This document shows, one piece after another, positions 11,400-22,368 of a stretch of DNA of 41,156 bases. The DNA comes from Chlorokybus atmophyticus (lineage: Eukaryota; Streptophyta; Chlorokybophyceae; Chlorokybales; Chlorokybaceae). Position numbers and translations under genes: made by a program. A model generated the notes under the pieces. It had not been told where the DNA came from and did no database searches. It was given only the letters and a program-made list of their open reading frames with translations. Each line of letters begins with the position of its first letter. Within the stretch, counting starts at the first letter, position 1. The stretch is from positions 1,749,773-1,790,928 of the forward strand of contig RHPI01002090.1 in assembly GCA_009103225.1 (NCBI GenBank), in the 5' to 3' direction.

Positions 11400-13730
11400 C
11401 AGCCTCGCTCTGTTGCCATTACTGTCATGCTTATACAAAAAGCAAGTGATAAGATGTTTTGATTCAAAACCATTATGTTGCGAGCGCCCGCAGTTGAAAA
11501 ATAGAAATAAATGGTTATGTCACAAGCATACAACCCCCTCATGCGGCAAAATCAGATGTACCGCCGCCGTTGCCGCTACTGCTGCCGCTGCCGCCGTTTG
11601 ATGTGTTTTCAAGTTCAATACTAGGTGGGCTGATCAATGATAGTGCTTTTACAAATACTGCTATGACAATTCATGAGAAACATGCTATTGAGTGTTTAGG
11701 CCTCAAAAACGCAATTATATTAAAGCAGTCCCTGTAATGACTTATATTTGCGTAGGCTCGTATCCAGCCCCACATTTCAGATGTGATTGTTTTTGAGAAA
11801 TTCTTGCTCGTGCTATAAACTCCGTTCGCTCATGTTGATTGTAACTGTTTCAATTTGTTGATTTTCTGATTTTTTGTTGGTTTTCTCCCCTAACAAGAGT
11901 TCCTCTCAGCAAATGATGTTAAAGAGATTGCAGAGCCATAATCATCAATCTTTAGCATTATGTTGCGCAGTATTTAAATCGAAACAGGCTATTCATGAAT
12001 ACATTTTAGATTATGTTGCGCTGACACTTTGGGGCATAAGTTATGGCATGACATACAAATTGCAATGTTGATTACATAGTACAGAATCGCTTCAACGTCT
12101 TTGCTCATGCATGACTACGATGCATATTGTATGCATGTGTAACCCAACTATATAAAGCTTCTTTTGCCTTTATGAATAAATTATGCTTATGCAACATTAC
12201 ATGCTAGCGCACGCGCTCGTGTTCTCGCAATTTCATTGTAAATTACATAACCTCACCCTGCGAATTCATAAGTAGTACTTAATGCCATGTCTCTCAATCA
12301 TGCTAACCTGTGCAGCCAATGCTGTGTGTAATCAGTATGAATTGCCGTTTTGTTGATGTACATACAGCACACGGAGCTAAGCTAGTGAATACCTTTCGTC
12401 ACATGGCATGACGACCCTGACCCTAACCCTAGTTAACCTTAAGTAGCTGATGCTAACATGCCGCTTACTGAAGACGCATGTCATTATTAAAGCGTAATGT
12501 TATAAAGCTGCAATAACCTGTATGATGCATGAGGTTGGTTGTAAGGGAGCAAGTGCATGCAAGGTTGGCTTCAGCGTCATGCTCTTGCTGCGCACGCATG
12601 CATGCTGCTAGCAGCTACAACTCAAACCCGTTGAAGCAGCAGCATGCAACTACGTACCAATGTTCAACATCGAACCCTATCACTTTTTGAATAAGTTGCT
12701 TGCTGCGTAGGTTCCTTACATCTTAACCTTAACCTCAAGTTTTTGGTGCATGCTGCCGATGCTAGCTGCAAGCGAGAGCCAATAGTGATGATCACTGTTC
12801 AATACTTTGAATTATCATAATGAAGAATGCTAAACATTAAGCATGTTGGAAAAAGCAGTTTGCATTCTGTGTTTTGTTTTTGTGATGGATGCATATTAGA
12901 CAATGATACATTGAAATGACAACTTCATGGCCACAATAGTCCAATCTTGTATCTTCACGGAGTGTAGGTGCTCGTCAGAGTATAATAGTCCGTTACAAAT
13001 GAAATAGTTCTACTCACACAAGGCTTTTCGGGTTTTAATGCGTGGCTATAAAAATTATCAAACTTTCAAACGACATGCACGATGGCGGCGGCAAGCAAAC
13101 GGAAAATAAACATATATTATAATCGATACATACTTATTTCGTAACATAACAATATTATACCAAGGTTAAAAACGTTGTTGATATGATCTGATTGAAATCT
13201 CAAACGAAGATGAGTGTTGTATAATTCCTTTGTGCGGTGGCCTACGGTCAATGGTCATGTCATATAATAACAGTGGTTTTATAATCAGTAGAGTGCATGA
13301 CAGCATAATGTGCTGCCATGCTCCCATGGTCATAAAACCTGCGTCATTATTGTGATACACCCTTGAACCTCATGTATTTACCCCATTGAAGAGAATGATG
13401 GCATGCAGTTCAGCTAGTGTGATGGAAGATGGTTGATTACACAATTCATATTGATTGAACGTGGGCATGATGATATGCATACTATTTGCACATTTCTATC
13501 ATGAGAGTAAAGGGATTGCCAAAAGTCTAATATGTGCATGCAGCTACGCTTCTACGCAGGCCAGCTCAGCATGCGCACATATCCACACAGTCGCTCACAC
13601 ATTTGCCCTCACTATGCATACAGACCTGCAAGCAGCGTAACCGCATGCAGCTTCAGCCCCATTTTATGCGATGGAAACTCAAGAAGACGCACGGCATTGG
13701 TATAAACAAAACATGTACCAAGGCTCTCCC

Positions 13731-16381
13731 CTACACAACCTCAGGCCGGTACCCTTCACTAACGAGTCCATGGTATCCTTTGGGACTATTGGCTCGCTGC
13801 TCGTTATTACACAGCACGGCCGTTTGCGATGACGGGGGCGCGCTGTAACAGTTGATCTTGCTGAAGAGTACCCTCAGGACCTTCTCCCTCTCCTCCCAGC
13901 TGAGCTCCGCCAGGTCCACGTCGTGCTTGCCGCGGGGCCGCTGGCTGATGCGAGGAAGCTGCTCTTGCTGCAGGTCGGTTGTTGTTGATGGGTTGGAGTC
14001 GCCCTTGCTAGTGATATTGCCGCTCTGCTTGCTGCTGTGCTTGATCTCCTCGCGAACGTGTGCCAACGACTCCACCAGAAACTGCTCCACATCACTCCTC
14101 TGCTGCACCACCTGTGAAAGGGCATTGTGTGTATGTGTGCGTGCGCACACGCGCGTGAGCATCTGTTGATACTACACATGCTCTTAAACAAACTGATGTA
14201 TGATTCAGCGCTGTCTACCTGTTGTGCTAGTTTGCGTATGTGCCGCAGCTCGCGTGTCTTGAGACGCACGAGCCTGGTGAGAGCCTCGCGTTCGGCGCGC
14301 GCTTCAGCGCCCTCCGCGGCGCGCGCCGAGTCCGCCGCGGCCCTCTGCGCCTCAAACGCCTTCACAAGCTCCCCGAGAGACCTCTCCAGACTCCTCACCT
14401 GGTCATGTCACGCATAAGTATGGCGCAGAACAGTGACACCAACTTGTGTGGACAACAAAAAGAAGTGTGTCCAACCTTGGCGTTGGATTCCTTGAGGTCG
14501 CGCTGCTGCCGCGACCCCCTCAGCGCGTACTGCTGCTCCATCTCTTTCCCTATCTCCAGCTCTCGGGTGAGCCTCTTCTTCGCCTCTTCAAGCTCACTCT
14601 ACCAAACCAACCACCACACCATGATTATCACACAACACCCCAACGCTCGCACCACCAACCCTCCCCTTAACAACCAATCACCCACCTTCTGCTTCTGCAG
14701 CGCTTCGGTGAGCGCCAGGTTCCCCCTCAGGTCTTCTTCCACTCGTCTCGCATGCGCGATGACCCGTCTCACCGCCACTGCATCCGCACTAGAGGATATC
14801 CCAGATGAGGACACCCCTCTGGCCAACACTCCACCCTCAAGCTCTTCTGCCGCCGCGCGTGCCGCCGCCGCCTCCGCCGCCCTTCCCTCCGCCTCGCGCC
14901 TCACGCGCACGGTCTGCTCGATGAAGCGGCGCTCGGCGTCCGCCACGCGCGTGTCGCCGTCGCGCTGGAGGAGGGCGTTGTCTTGTTGAAGTTGGGAGAG
15001 GAGGGATTCGACCTCGGATTGACGAGTGCGCCACTCGGTTACCGAAGTGAGGTCGCGCTGGAGGGTCTCAACCTGGGGGGGGGNNNNNNNNNNNNNNNNN
15101 NNNNNNNNNNNNNNNNNNNNNNNNNNNNNNNNNNNNNNNNNNNNNNNNNNNNNNNNNNNNNNNNNNNNNNNNNNNNNNNNNNNNNNNNNNNNNNNNNNNN
15201 NNNNNNNNNNNNNNNNNNNNNNNNNNNNNNNNNNNNNNNNNNNNNNNNNNNNNNNNNNNNNNNNNNNNNNNNNNNNNNNNNNNNNNNNNNNNNNNNNNNN
15301 NNNNNNNNNNNNNNNNNNNNNNNNNGGGTGTAAACTTGTGTAGTTGTGTATGCTGCAAGTTTGCTGAGTGTCTGCTTGTGTTGTGTGCTTGCCTGTGCGT
15401 GAAGGGAGGCGGAGGTGGAGGCTAGCTGCTCTTGTAGGTGCTGTTCTCGCTGCTGGGCTTGCTCCTGGGACTCTGCGCGCTCCCTTACGCTGTCTGCCAG
15501 ATGCTGGCAAAGCAACGTACGAGGCTAGTGAGTATGTGCACACGTGTCTCACACGCAGGCCTTCAACAACATTCACTCTGTGACTATGTGTACGTCGGGC
15601 CTTACAAACCTTGTTAAACTTGGACATATGACAAACACATTCAGATTCGCACCTGTTCCAGCTGCGCCTCCAGCTGTAGTATCCTCTCATTCTTGCGCAG
15701 GATCTCCTTGCGCAAGAACTCGGTCACCTCATACTGCGCACAACAGTCACATGTGAAGATGGAGTCCTATGTTCCACTATCTATTGTGAGTATGACAAAA
15801 GCGCAATTACACTGACGTTTTCCTGGATGGCAGTGTCGCGGTCCTCGTGCAGGGCGCGGTTCTCGGACACCAGCGCCTCCACGCGCGCGCGGGCCTCCTC
15901 CAGAGCCCGCCGCTTGCGCTTGTTTCTGGAGATTATCACATCGCATTATTGATCAGAATCATACTACAGAACCGCACGTGGAGGTGCAATGGCGGTCAGG
16001 TTAGAGATTCGGCTGCACTAAATTAGGCTCGCCCTGTGCAAGTCAGCAACACTACAGGCTGCCCCATTGCAGCTGCACGAAACTCACATACGAGTTCAAT
16101 CAAGCAATCACAAGATGTCTTAATAATTCTGATGTTTGTAGTTCTTCTCTGAGTTTCAGTGCTCAGCAAGCGCCAGATGCATCCCCTCGTTGACCAGGCC
16201 AGCACACGTTCAGATGCGTTTAATCACACCACCCCTCCACGTCCACTCACTCTTCCTGCAGCAAGACCAGCTGCGTCGCGGCGGTGGCGATGGTAGAGAA
16301 GGATGTGGACGCCCCTCCGCCTCCTGCGCTCGCCCCGCGGCTACCATCGCCGCCACCGTCCGCCGCCGCCGCCTTGCCCAT
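13731..16381 (-). CDS. Coiled-coil protein, possibly basal-body (BBOF1-like)
   Basis: The minus-strand start is the ATG at 16381-16379. It opens a Gly/Ala-rich N-terminus whose donor (GA|GTGAGT) joins in phase to the exon at ~15815-15927 (QEENKRKRRALEEARARV across the junction). Further exons: ~15655-15735 (with EVTEFLRKEILRKNERIL), ~15330-15505, a long exon ~14695-15077, ~14475-14600, ~14220-14398 and a last exon from ~14112 to the stop at 13731. All but the ends are Glu/Arg/Gln-rich coiled coil. The C-terminal region has LSWEEREKVLRVLFSKIN, which reminds me of the basal-body orientation factor family, but this is from memory and tentative. The N gap removes sequence between the exons at 15077 and 15330. 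The product probably acts at flagellar basal bodies. The terminal ~40 residues after that motif look less conserved and could be intron read-through. Confidence 0.6.
15084..15325. other. Assembly gap of 242 N inside the second coiled-coil gene
   Basis: The gap is preceded by nine G (15075-15083) and followed by GGG. A G/C homopolymer or GC-rich repeat is the likely cause. Part of an exon or intron of the coiled-coil gene is missing. Confidence 0.95.
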
Positions 16382-16518
16382 CTCCAAGCACAACCCCAGA
16401 ACAAACAAGTATCAGGCACTCACACTTGGCTGGCTCCCAAGTCTGTCTGGCTCACGTGACAGACTAACCCTAGTCCATTCTTCAGGTATGTCGCTGCGAA
16501 ACTCCATCCCAGTCATGT

Positions 16519-17480
16519 ATGGCGCAGCAGCCATCTGAGCAAGCTCGATATCAGTCCACGTTTGAAAAGTCTGACAACGTGACTCGGATGACGCCGCTCA
16601 GGTGTATTCTGTTCTACTGGGCGGCTGTTGCGGCGGCGGAGGTGGTGGAGGTGGAGGTGGAGGTGGAGTGGGCGGCGGCGGCGGCAGTCGGTGGCAAGGC
16701 AGCAGTTGCGAGGACTCTTGTCTGTGCTGTTCTTCTCTTCACAACTTTTACAGCCGTCAAGGCATTCGGCGTGTGGCACCGGGGCTCGCTGCGACCTGAC
16801 GCAAACCCGGCCTGTGGCGACTGCCACTGCTGCTGTGAAGCACAAAGTGGCCAATCCTGTATACCGCAAGTACGACAAACAGTCGCTTGAGAGAGTGTTC
16901 AAGTATGTTTCCGCTGTTGTTGCGGCTCAACAGTTCGGCCATTGGATGTGTTCACCATTTTGTGAACCTCTCTGTGTCCAAGGCACTGCATGTGTTCGAA
17001 TTGTTCAATGCCAGTGGCGTCCAGTCCGCAGTCTGATCTGCGGCGTGTGCCGGTGACTGTGCCGTATGCACTTGCACTGGCGGCCTTTGTAAAGTTGGTG
17101 TGTCATGACAAGACCGTAGGCAGGAGGGCAGTTGAGCAAGCGTTGTGCACAAGCATGTCCTGTACACTGTGCAAATCCGTTCACTACTTTCATTGGTCTG
17201 TTGGTCTCTTCTGGTGCTGCTGTCTTGCACTCGGACGCATAGAACTGCACGCACGCATCGTGTGCATTGGCCAAGTTTGTGCGCCATCGTGCCAGCGCAT
17301 ACTTTCTGTGTGCGTGGTTAAGTCCAGTTTTGGTATGTTGCCACTTGTGCTGCGACTTGAAGTTTGGGTTCAAGCAAGCTGCTGCTCGCAGGCGTGTGAA
17401 GGTGTCTTTTGCACCTTAACAAGGCTAACCTGGAAGACACCCTTCATCAACATACAACAGCTCGAGTGCAGCACTTAGCC
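16519..17480 (+). other. Candidate short gene or exons, unassigned
   Basis: A plus-strand ATG at 16519 opens 28 codons up to a donor-like CTCAG|GTGTAT. A good acceptor (TTTTACAG) lies at ~16756. Downstream, one frame contains HKVANPVYRKYDKQSLERVF before a GTATGT donor at ~16901, which looks coding. A (GGAGGT)n/(GGC)n stretch lies at 16630-16690. I could not join these into one phase-consistent protein and recognise no domain. The start would be 137 bases from the divergent coiled-coil gene. It could be 5' exons of the DUF627 gene or a separate gene. Confidence 0.25.
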
Positions 17481-17609
17481 ACCGCCCACGTACAAGCACA
17501 CGCCCGCTAGCTGCCAACTCCAAGCAGGTCAGTCCTGTTGAGCTGCTCTCAACCAAGTTGCATCCTCTTTACATCGTGCTGTGATGGCCAGAGCAAGGGA
17601 GAGAGAGAC

Positions 17610-18884
17610 ATGTCGGTCCGGAGTCAGGTCACGAGGGCGGGGAGCAGGGATCCCCCGCTTGACGTGGTGGACTTGTGTCGGCGTGAGGACCCGAGCAAGG
17701 TGCTTACGATCGCTGCGGGAATGATCAAGCGTTCTCCGCGGTCGCCGCTGGGTCACCGCCTACTTATCGCCACGCACGTCCGCATGGCCATGGACAGCAA
17801 GGATCAGGACGAGCAGCAGCACAAGCAGCACCTTTTGACGGCGCTGCGTGCGGCCCGCGCGGCCACGCTGATCGTGAGCAACTCCCTCGGGTGCTGCCTC
17901 ATGCACGCGCAGCTGGCGGCAACCATGTCGGACGATATGGAGGCCGTCGTGCGTGAGTGCGAAAGTGCCGTCAACATCGCTAACCCCATCGACCCACTCG
18001 ACGAACGCGTGGACGACTCGATCGCATTCCCACCCGACAGCAACCCGCAGGACCGAGTGCGGGCTGTACTCGCACTCATTGCCACCACAAAAGAAGCTGC
18101 CCTTGCTAAGATGGCGGCCTCGTCCTCCTCCTCGCCAACCACAAAAGCTTCACACCCACCCGAATATGCACCCGTGCCGGTGCTCGTGCCCGTGGCACCC
18201 CGCACGCACACTACCGATGACAAACAAGCAGACCTACCAGCTCCCGACAACAACAACAACAACAACACCGCAGGCCAACAAGCATCTTCACTACCAACAG
18301 ACAGTGCGAATGGAGAGCAGCCAATGTCTCCATGTGCACAAGCAGCGGCGGGTTCGCCTCGCGTTGCGGTGAGACCTCCTCAGCGGCGTAACAGACGGGC
18401 CGCGAGTGACAACAACAACAACACTATCAGCAGGCCGGTGCCCATCGTGGTACCTGGCGCGGATAGTGCGAGTGCGGGTGTTGATCATGAGGATGATGAT
18501 GATGATAGTGACTCGGATGCGAGTCTTGGTGGTGAGCTGTCGCCCGTGCCGATGGCCAACGGCTTTGACAGGGAAGAGAGCATGTCCCCGTTCTTCCTCA
18601 CCACACCATTGCCAAACGTAAGCAGTTGCTTGGAGGCATGTCAAACATCCAACTTGCATGCACACCCACCAATGCTTGCGTGCTGTGCTTCTTCAAGTGC
18701 AAGTACTTATGCCATGATTGGGTATTGGTCATGGCAGGGCTCCAGCAGTTTTGCCAAAAGCCCCTTGCAAGGTCTGGAGGCACGTGTGGCACGCAACCTC
18801 ACGTTCAACTCGGACTCCAAGCAGCAGGAGCCTGCGGGTGAGGCTGGCGTGTACGTCTACACCTCATCGGACGACAGCGAGTGA
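17610..18884 (+). CDS. DUF627-domain protein, stand-alone
   Basis: Exon 1 is 17610-18617 and exon 2 is 18738-18884. Donor AAC|GTAAGC and acceptor GGCAG|GGC are both phase 0, and the product is about 384 aa. Residues ~15-165 fit DUF627, the N-terminal helical repeat region of plant ubiquitin-carboxyl-terminal-hydrolase-related proteins. The key similarity is VVRECESAVNIANPIDP, followed by a helix like that seen in the plant proteins. Residues ~165-330 are low complexity, with Asn runs from an AAC repeat near 18249-18268, a second Asn run near 18410-18422 and an acidic Asp run near 18493-18508. The plant proteins continue into DUF629 and a UCH peptidase domain; here neither is present before the stop. 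The role is unknown. The ATG at 17610 is preferred because the domain begins soon after it; the frame is open upstream to 17538. Confidence 0.7.
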   Translation: MSVRSQVTRAGSRDPPLDVVDLCRREDPSKVLTIAAGMIKRSPRSPLGHRLLIATHVRMAMDSKDQDEQQHKQHLLTALRAARAATLIVSNSLGCCLMHAQLAATMSDDMEAVVRECESAVNIANPIDPLDERVDDSIAFPPDSNPQDRVRAVLALIATTKEAALAKMAASSSSSPTTKASHPPEYAPVPVLVPVAPRTHTTDDKQADLPAPDNNNNNNTAGQQASSLPTDSANGEQPMSPCAQAAAGSPRVAVRPPQRRNRRAASDNNNNTISRPVPIVVPGADSASAGVDHEDDDDDSDSDASLGGELSPVPMANGFDREESMSPFFLTTPLPNVSSCLEACQTSNLHAHPPMLACCASSSASTYAMIGYWSWQGSSSFAKSPLQGLEARVARNLTFNSDSKQQEPAGEAGVYVYTSSDDSE

Positions 18885-19578
18885 GCTGAACAACACGCAC
18901 ATTGTGTTGTTGTAGCAAGAACGCAGCATATCTGCATAGCAAGTACAGCGCAGTAGTAGACCAGAGGCAGATCTTTGTTGACAGCAGGAGGGGGGTGGGG
19001 GGTAATGCGAGTACGTAGTGCGTAGTTGCAAGTTGTCTTTGAACTTGACAGTCGTTGGCATAGCCATGTACAGAGACTCATGGGCGAGCAAGTTGTTGTC
19101 ACGCATTTCGCAAGGGTGCATCATGTTGTGGCTGGTATGAAGAAAGTGGAATGATTGTCTTTGGCGTATGAGATGTGGGCAGGGAGGTTATGGCATATAT
19201 ACGACTTGGTAGATGTGCAACATGGTCATTGTGCGTGTCCCCTGGCAATCCTTGTTCTGGCAAACACATGTTCCGGCTAGTGCTTGTAACCAAAGTCATA
19301 ACATGAGCAGCTTCACTGCATCCTGTTTGGAATTCAAACACCCTCATGCAAGCAAAGCACACCCCTGGAGCATGGTGCATACAGTCTACACTGGGTGCGG
19401 AATGCGGCATTTGCCATGCCGTTTGCTGTTGTTGTTGTTGTTGTCGTTGCTTACTGAAGTCGTCCCACCAAGGCAGTACGAGCCAATCAAGTACATGCTG
19501 GTGCTGTTTAAAAACGTAGCTCGGGCTTCTTGATGACTTATACAGGCTGTACACACATTGACTACTCAACCACTCCGT
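18885..19578. other. Intergenic region, no gene seen
   Basis: It lies between two plus-strand genes. The minus-strand frames here, one with a poly-Gln stretch from a GTT repeat near 19427-19447, look like chance. The second half would contain the promoter of the UbiA-like gene. Confidence 0.45.
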
Positions 19579-22097
19579 ATGGCACGTCACGAATGTTGCC
19601 TAGCAGCAGGCATTCACTTCACTTCAACTGCAGCGTGGTCGTGGGGGAGCATGGCGGCGTCAACGGCGTCGGCGTTGCTGGCGGCGTGCGCGCCAGGTCG
19701 CATGCCGTCTCGGAACGTTTTCAGGTAAGCTGTTGCGGCGGCGCAAGTGCAGGTCGCGGGGGGTGGGGCCAGATGCTCATCGACGCCAGCATGACGTTCA
19801 GTGGGTTGGCTTCATGCTGTTGTTGTGCACTCAGGGGATTGCGTCACTGTTTGGAGCATACATGCGGCTTATCACGTATTGAAGCGCAGCATACAATTAA
19901 TCGCTAACTCTCCATTCCGAGCTCTCCTCGCAACCCTGTCTCATACATGCATGCATGCATGCATGCTTTCCAGGCCCATCTCGGCAAGAGCGAGAGTCGC
20001 CGCACCACACGCAGTTGGGTAGCAGTCGCTGTGAAGCATACATTGTCGGGACTGTCGGGGCAGTCACAAACTCAAGCAATCAATCAGTAAACGTCGTCAT
20101 CACCGTCTAGACACCCTCACACACAAGCAAACAGCCCCCTGCGCATTGGTTTTGAGACTGGTCGAGCGGAGGTGCAACTTGTCTCATGGCAGGAATCGTC
20201 AGTGCTCGCATGCCTTGCGGCGAAGGCGGGTGCAGCCGAGTAGAGGTTGCGCACGTCCATCACAGGTTTGCAAAACACAATTATGTGTGTATGTAATGCT
20301 CTGTTAGGTGGTCTTAGTTTGTATGGGGTGTGTTGTGTTGTGCCCGCAGATTAAGTGCGCAGCTGGGTCGGGGACGGGTGTTGAGGACGTTAATCGGTTG
20401 TCCTTCCGACTGGTATGGACAAAGCAGGTTTTGTCCATGTGTTCGCCATTCCTTGCACTCGTCCTGTCGTAATTGGCATGACTGTCCAGCAGCCTTCGAC
20501 TCACCGTGCATGAATGAATGCAAGTGCAACAGCACAGCAGTGTACAAGTACACCGCATATGTGGCTATGTGGCAGATTCAGCGTGCACAACACAACCATA
20601 AGTTTGTCCACTGAACGCTGCTGCCTATGCTGTGCAAGGGTGTTTAGCAAGAACCAAAGCAACCGCATGCAAGTTCTTACTAGCAATGTCAAGTTATGAT
20701 CATGTGTGCTTCTAAAACAAGACAACATAATCACGTAGTGTACACCGTTATAAGCACGCTGTCATCGATTGCCAGGCTGCCAAGTGTGTAACCAATAATA
20801 TCATGTGTTGTTTGTTTCAAGCTTGCACCTCTGCTAACTGCTAGTTCTCATTTGAAACATTTTGTTGCAGCCAAGTATCCCTGCGGCTTCGTCGAGCGAT
20901 CGCGGCGTCTCGGCACTCCAGTCAACGCTGTTGCCGTGTGCTCTCGGCGCCGCTCTCGCAGTTCGCGACGTCCGCATCGACCCAGCTCGGCTCACTGCCA
21001 CCACGGCATTCATCCTGTGCACCAAGGTACATTGATGCGCGGTCGACTGTGTTGTACCAATTGCTGCGTGGTACTCTTTGCAAATATTTGTGAACCACAA
21101 CAGGTTGCCGCGCTACTTGTCACATGCCAGCTCCAAAATCCAGCCACAGTTGGCGAGGATCAGCTGGAACAGGACTCAGCAATCAGGTGTCAGCGTGCAC
21201 TTGATTTGCAACAGTGGAACACAACCAGCTGGACAGCTGTTGTCGTATGTGGGATGTCCCTTGGGGTGGTTGCGGTTATTGCAGGGAAAAAGGTCAGCTT
21301 GCTGGGCGTGCTAAGTTGTACAAAGTATGCAATGCAGAATTGTGTGTGTGTTTGCTCACGGCTTTCTACTACTGATCAAACTCTCTGTTTCTCATGCGCA
21401 CAGATTGCGCTGCTTGGATTAGTGTTGGTGTGCTTCAGCATCCTGGGTGTGGTTACACAAGCTTTGCACAGTACGCCGGTGCCCACCTTGCTGGCAGTCA
21501 TTGCTGTAGCAGTCTGTGGTGTGCTGCCCATTGCCATCACTTACTTCGCACAGGTAGCTTGCACTTTCTGGCTCGCTACCCAGGCCAAGTGTGGTTCTCT
21601 TCTCTTCAACGCCTGCGGTAACTTTGTACTAACAGGCGGCAACATTTTACTCCCACCCGCTGTTGTTCGCGTTGGCTGTTTCATTAGGGAGTGCTGTAGC
21701 TGCTGTTCAATACTTGGCGCTTGTGGAAACCACACATATTCGAGACTCCATGCCAGCTGCGGAAACGCTCCCTTTCACTATCAAGGTGCTCATGGGACAT
21801 AGCTCACCTCATAACAACGCAGCAACAGTCAAGGACGAGGGTTTATATTATGGCATGGCATGGCAGATGGCGCTATTGGTACTGTCAAGCTTCGCTATTG
21901 TGCCGCTTCTGCTGTGTGCGTGCTTGTATACTCCTACAAGCTGGATATTGCTGCCTCTCCTGACTGTACCCAGTTGGCGACAAGTATGGCAAGAGCATCT
22001 AAGAGACAACAGAGTTGTTGCGGGCACTTCCAACAAGCGTAGCAAGCTTCTCACAAAGTATGGGTTGCTACTTGCAACTGGTGCACTCCTTTGCTAA
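19579..22097 (+). CDS. UbiA-family membrane prenyltransferase, MenA-like, with degenerate motifs
   Basis: Likely exons are 19579-19724 (Ala/Ser/Arg-rich, plastid-targeting-like), 19974-20018, one or more uncertain small exons (one perhaps at ~20350-20428), 20871-21026, 21104-21292, 21404-21553 and 21636-22097. The last four join in phase 0. They encode at least 318 residues with about eight hydrophobic helices. Similarity to MenA (DHNA prenyltransferase) lies in LPCALGAALAV near helix 1, in ITYFAQ at the end of the fourth or fifth helix, in HIRD before the second half, and in the final NRVVAGTS...YGLLLATGALL. MenA enzymes attach the prenyl tail in phylloquinone or menaquinone synthesis. The first Asp-rich motif expected after helix 2 (NDxxD type) is not visible (QNPATVGED instead). 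The second is reduced to HIRD with Glu replacing the later Asp. It is either a divergent enzyme or a mis-joined exon model. Confidence 0.6.
19946..19966. repeat. Tetranucleotide CATG/ATGC repeat next to a splice acceptor
   Basis: A self-complementary CATGCATGC repeat lies five bases before the acceptor CAG of the second exon of the UbiA-like gene. Confidence 0.85.
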
Positions 22098-22368
22098 CGA
22101 GGAGCACAACAGGAGAACAAACAGGTACAGCCCTGTGTCTGCTGCGACCACTGCTTGGCCTCTATCGGGTGCCAACCTTCTGTCGCAGGTATACAAGCAA
22201 ACCAAATACCAACCAGGAAACAAACTTCAGCAATGGTTGGGCCAAACGAATTGCTCCGAGCTTGGGACTGCTACATCTCTTTCACATTTTGCTACAGCTG
22301 CTGTGTACGTCTTGGCTACAGTCCTCTGGAATATGCGCCCACCCCTGCGCAGAAGACTGAGCTGTAAG

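Larger units (their letters stand above)
9720..13730. other. AT-rich gene desert (4 kb) rich in palindromes
   Basis: No conserved coding sequence is seen on either strand; the open frames are short and AT-biased. The region separates two coiled-coil genes that both read leftwards. It holds at least five perfect or near-perfect inverted repeats, listed separately. A short telomere-like string (CCCTGACCCTAACCCTAG) lies near 12415-12432, and a GCC/GCT-rich patch lies near 11566-11597. I found no tRNA-like cloverleaf or rRNA-like block by eye. Confidence 0.55.

Noticed and set aside
9720-13730. Inserted organelle DNA as an explanation for the AT-rich desert
   Set aside because: I saw no organelle-type coding sequence, rRNA or tRNA, only AT-rich spacer. 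A search against the organelle genomes would settle it.
14599-15690. Single 363-codon minus frame spanning the N gap
   Set aside because: The gap length is arbitrary, so the frame across it is meaningless; only the exon parts on each side were kept.
16628-17056. Arg/Trp-rich plus-strand frame
   Set aside because: The Arg/Trp part is an off-frame reading of a GGAGGT repeat. Only the later part could be coding, and it is listed as uncertain.
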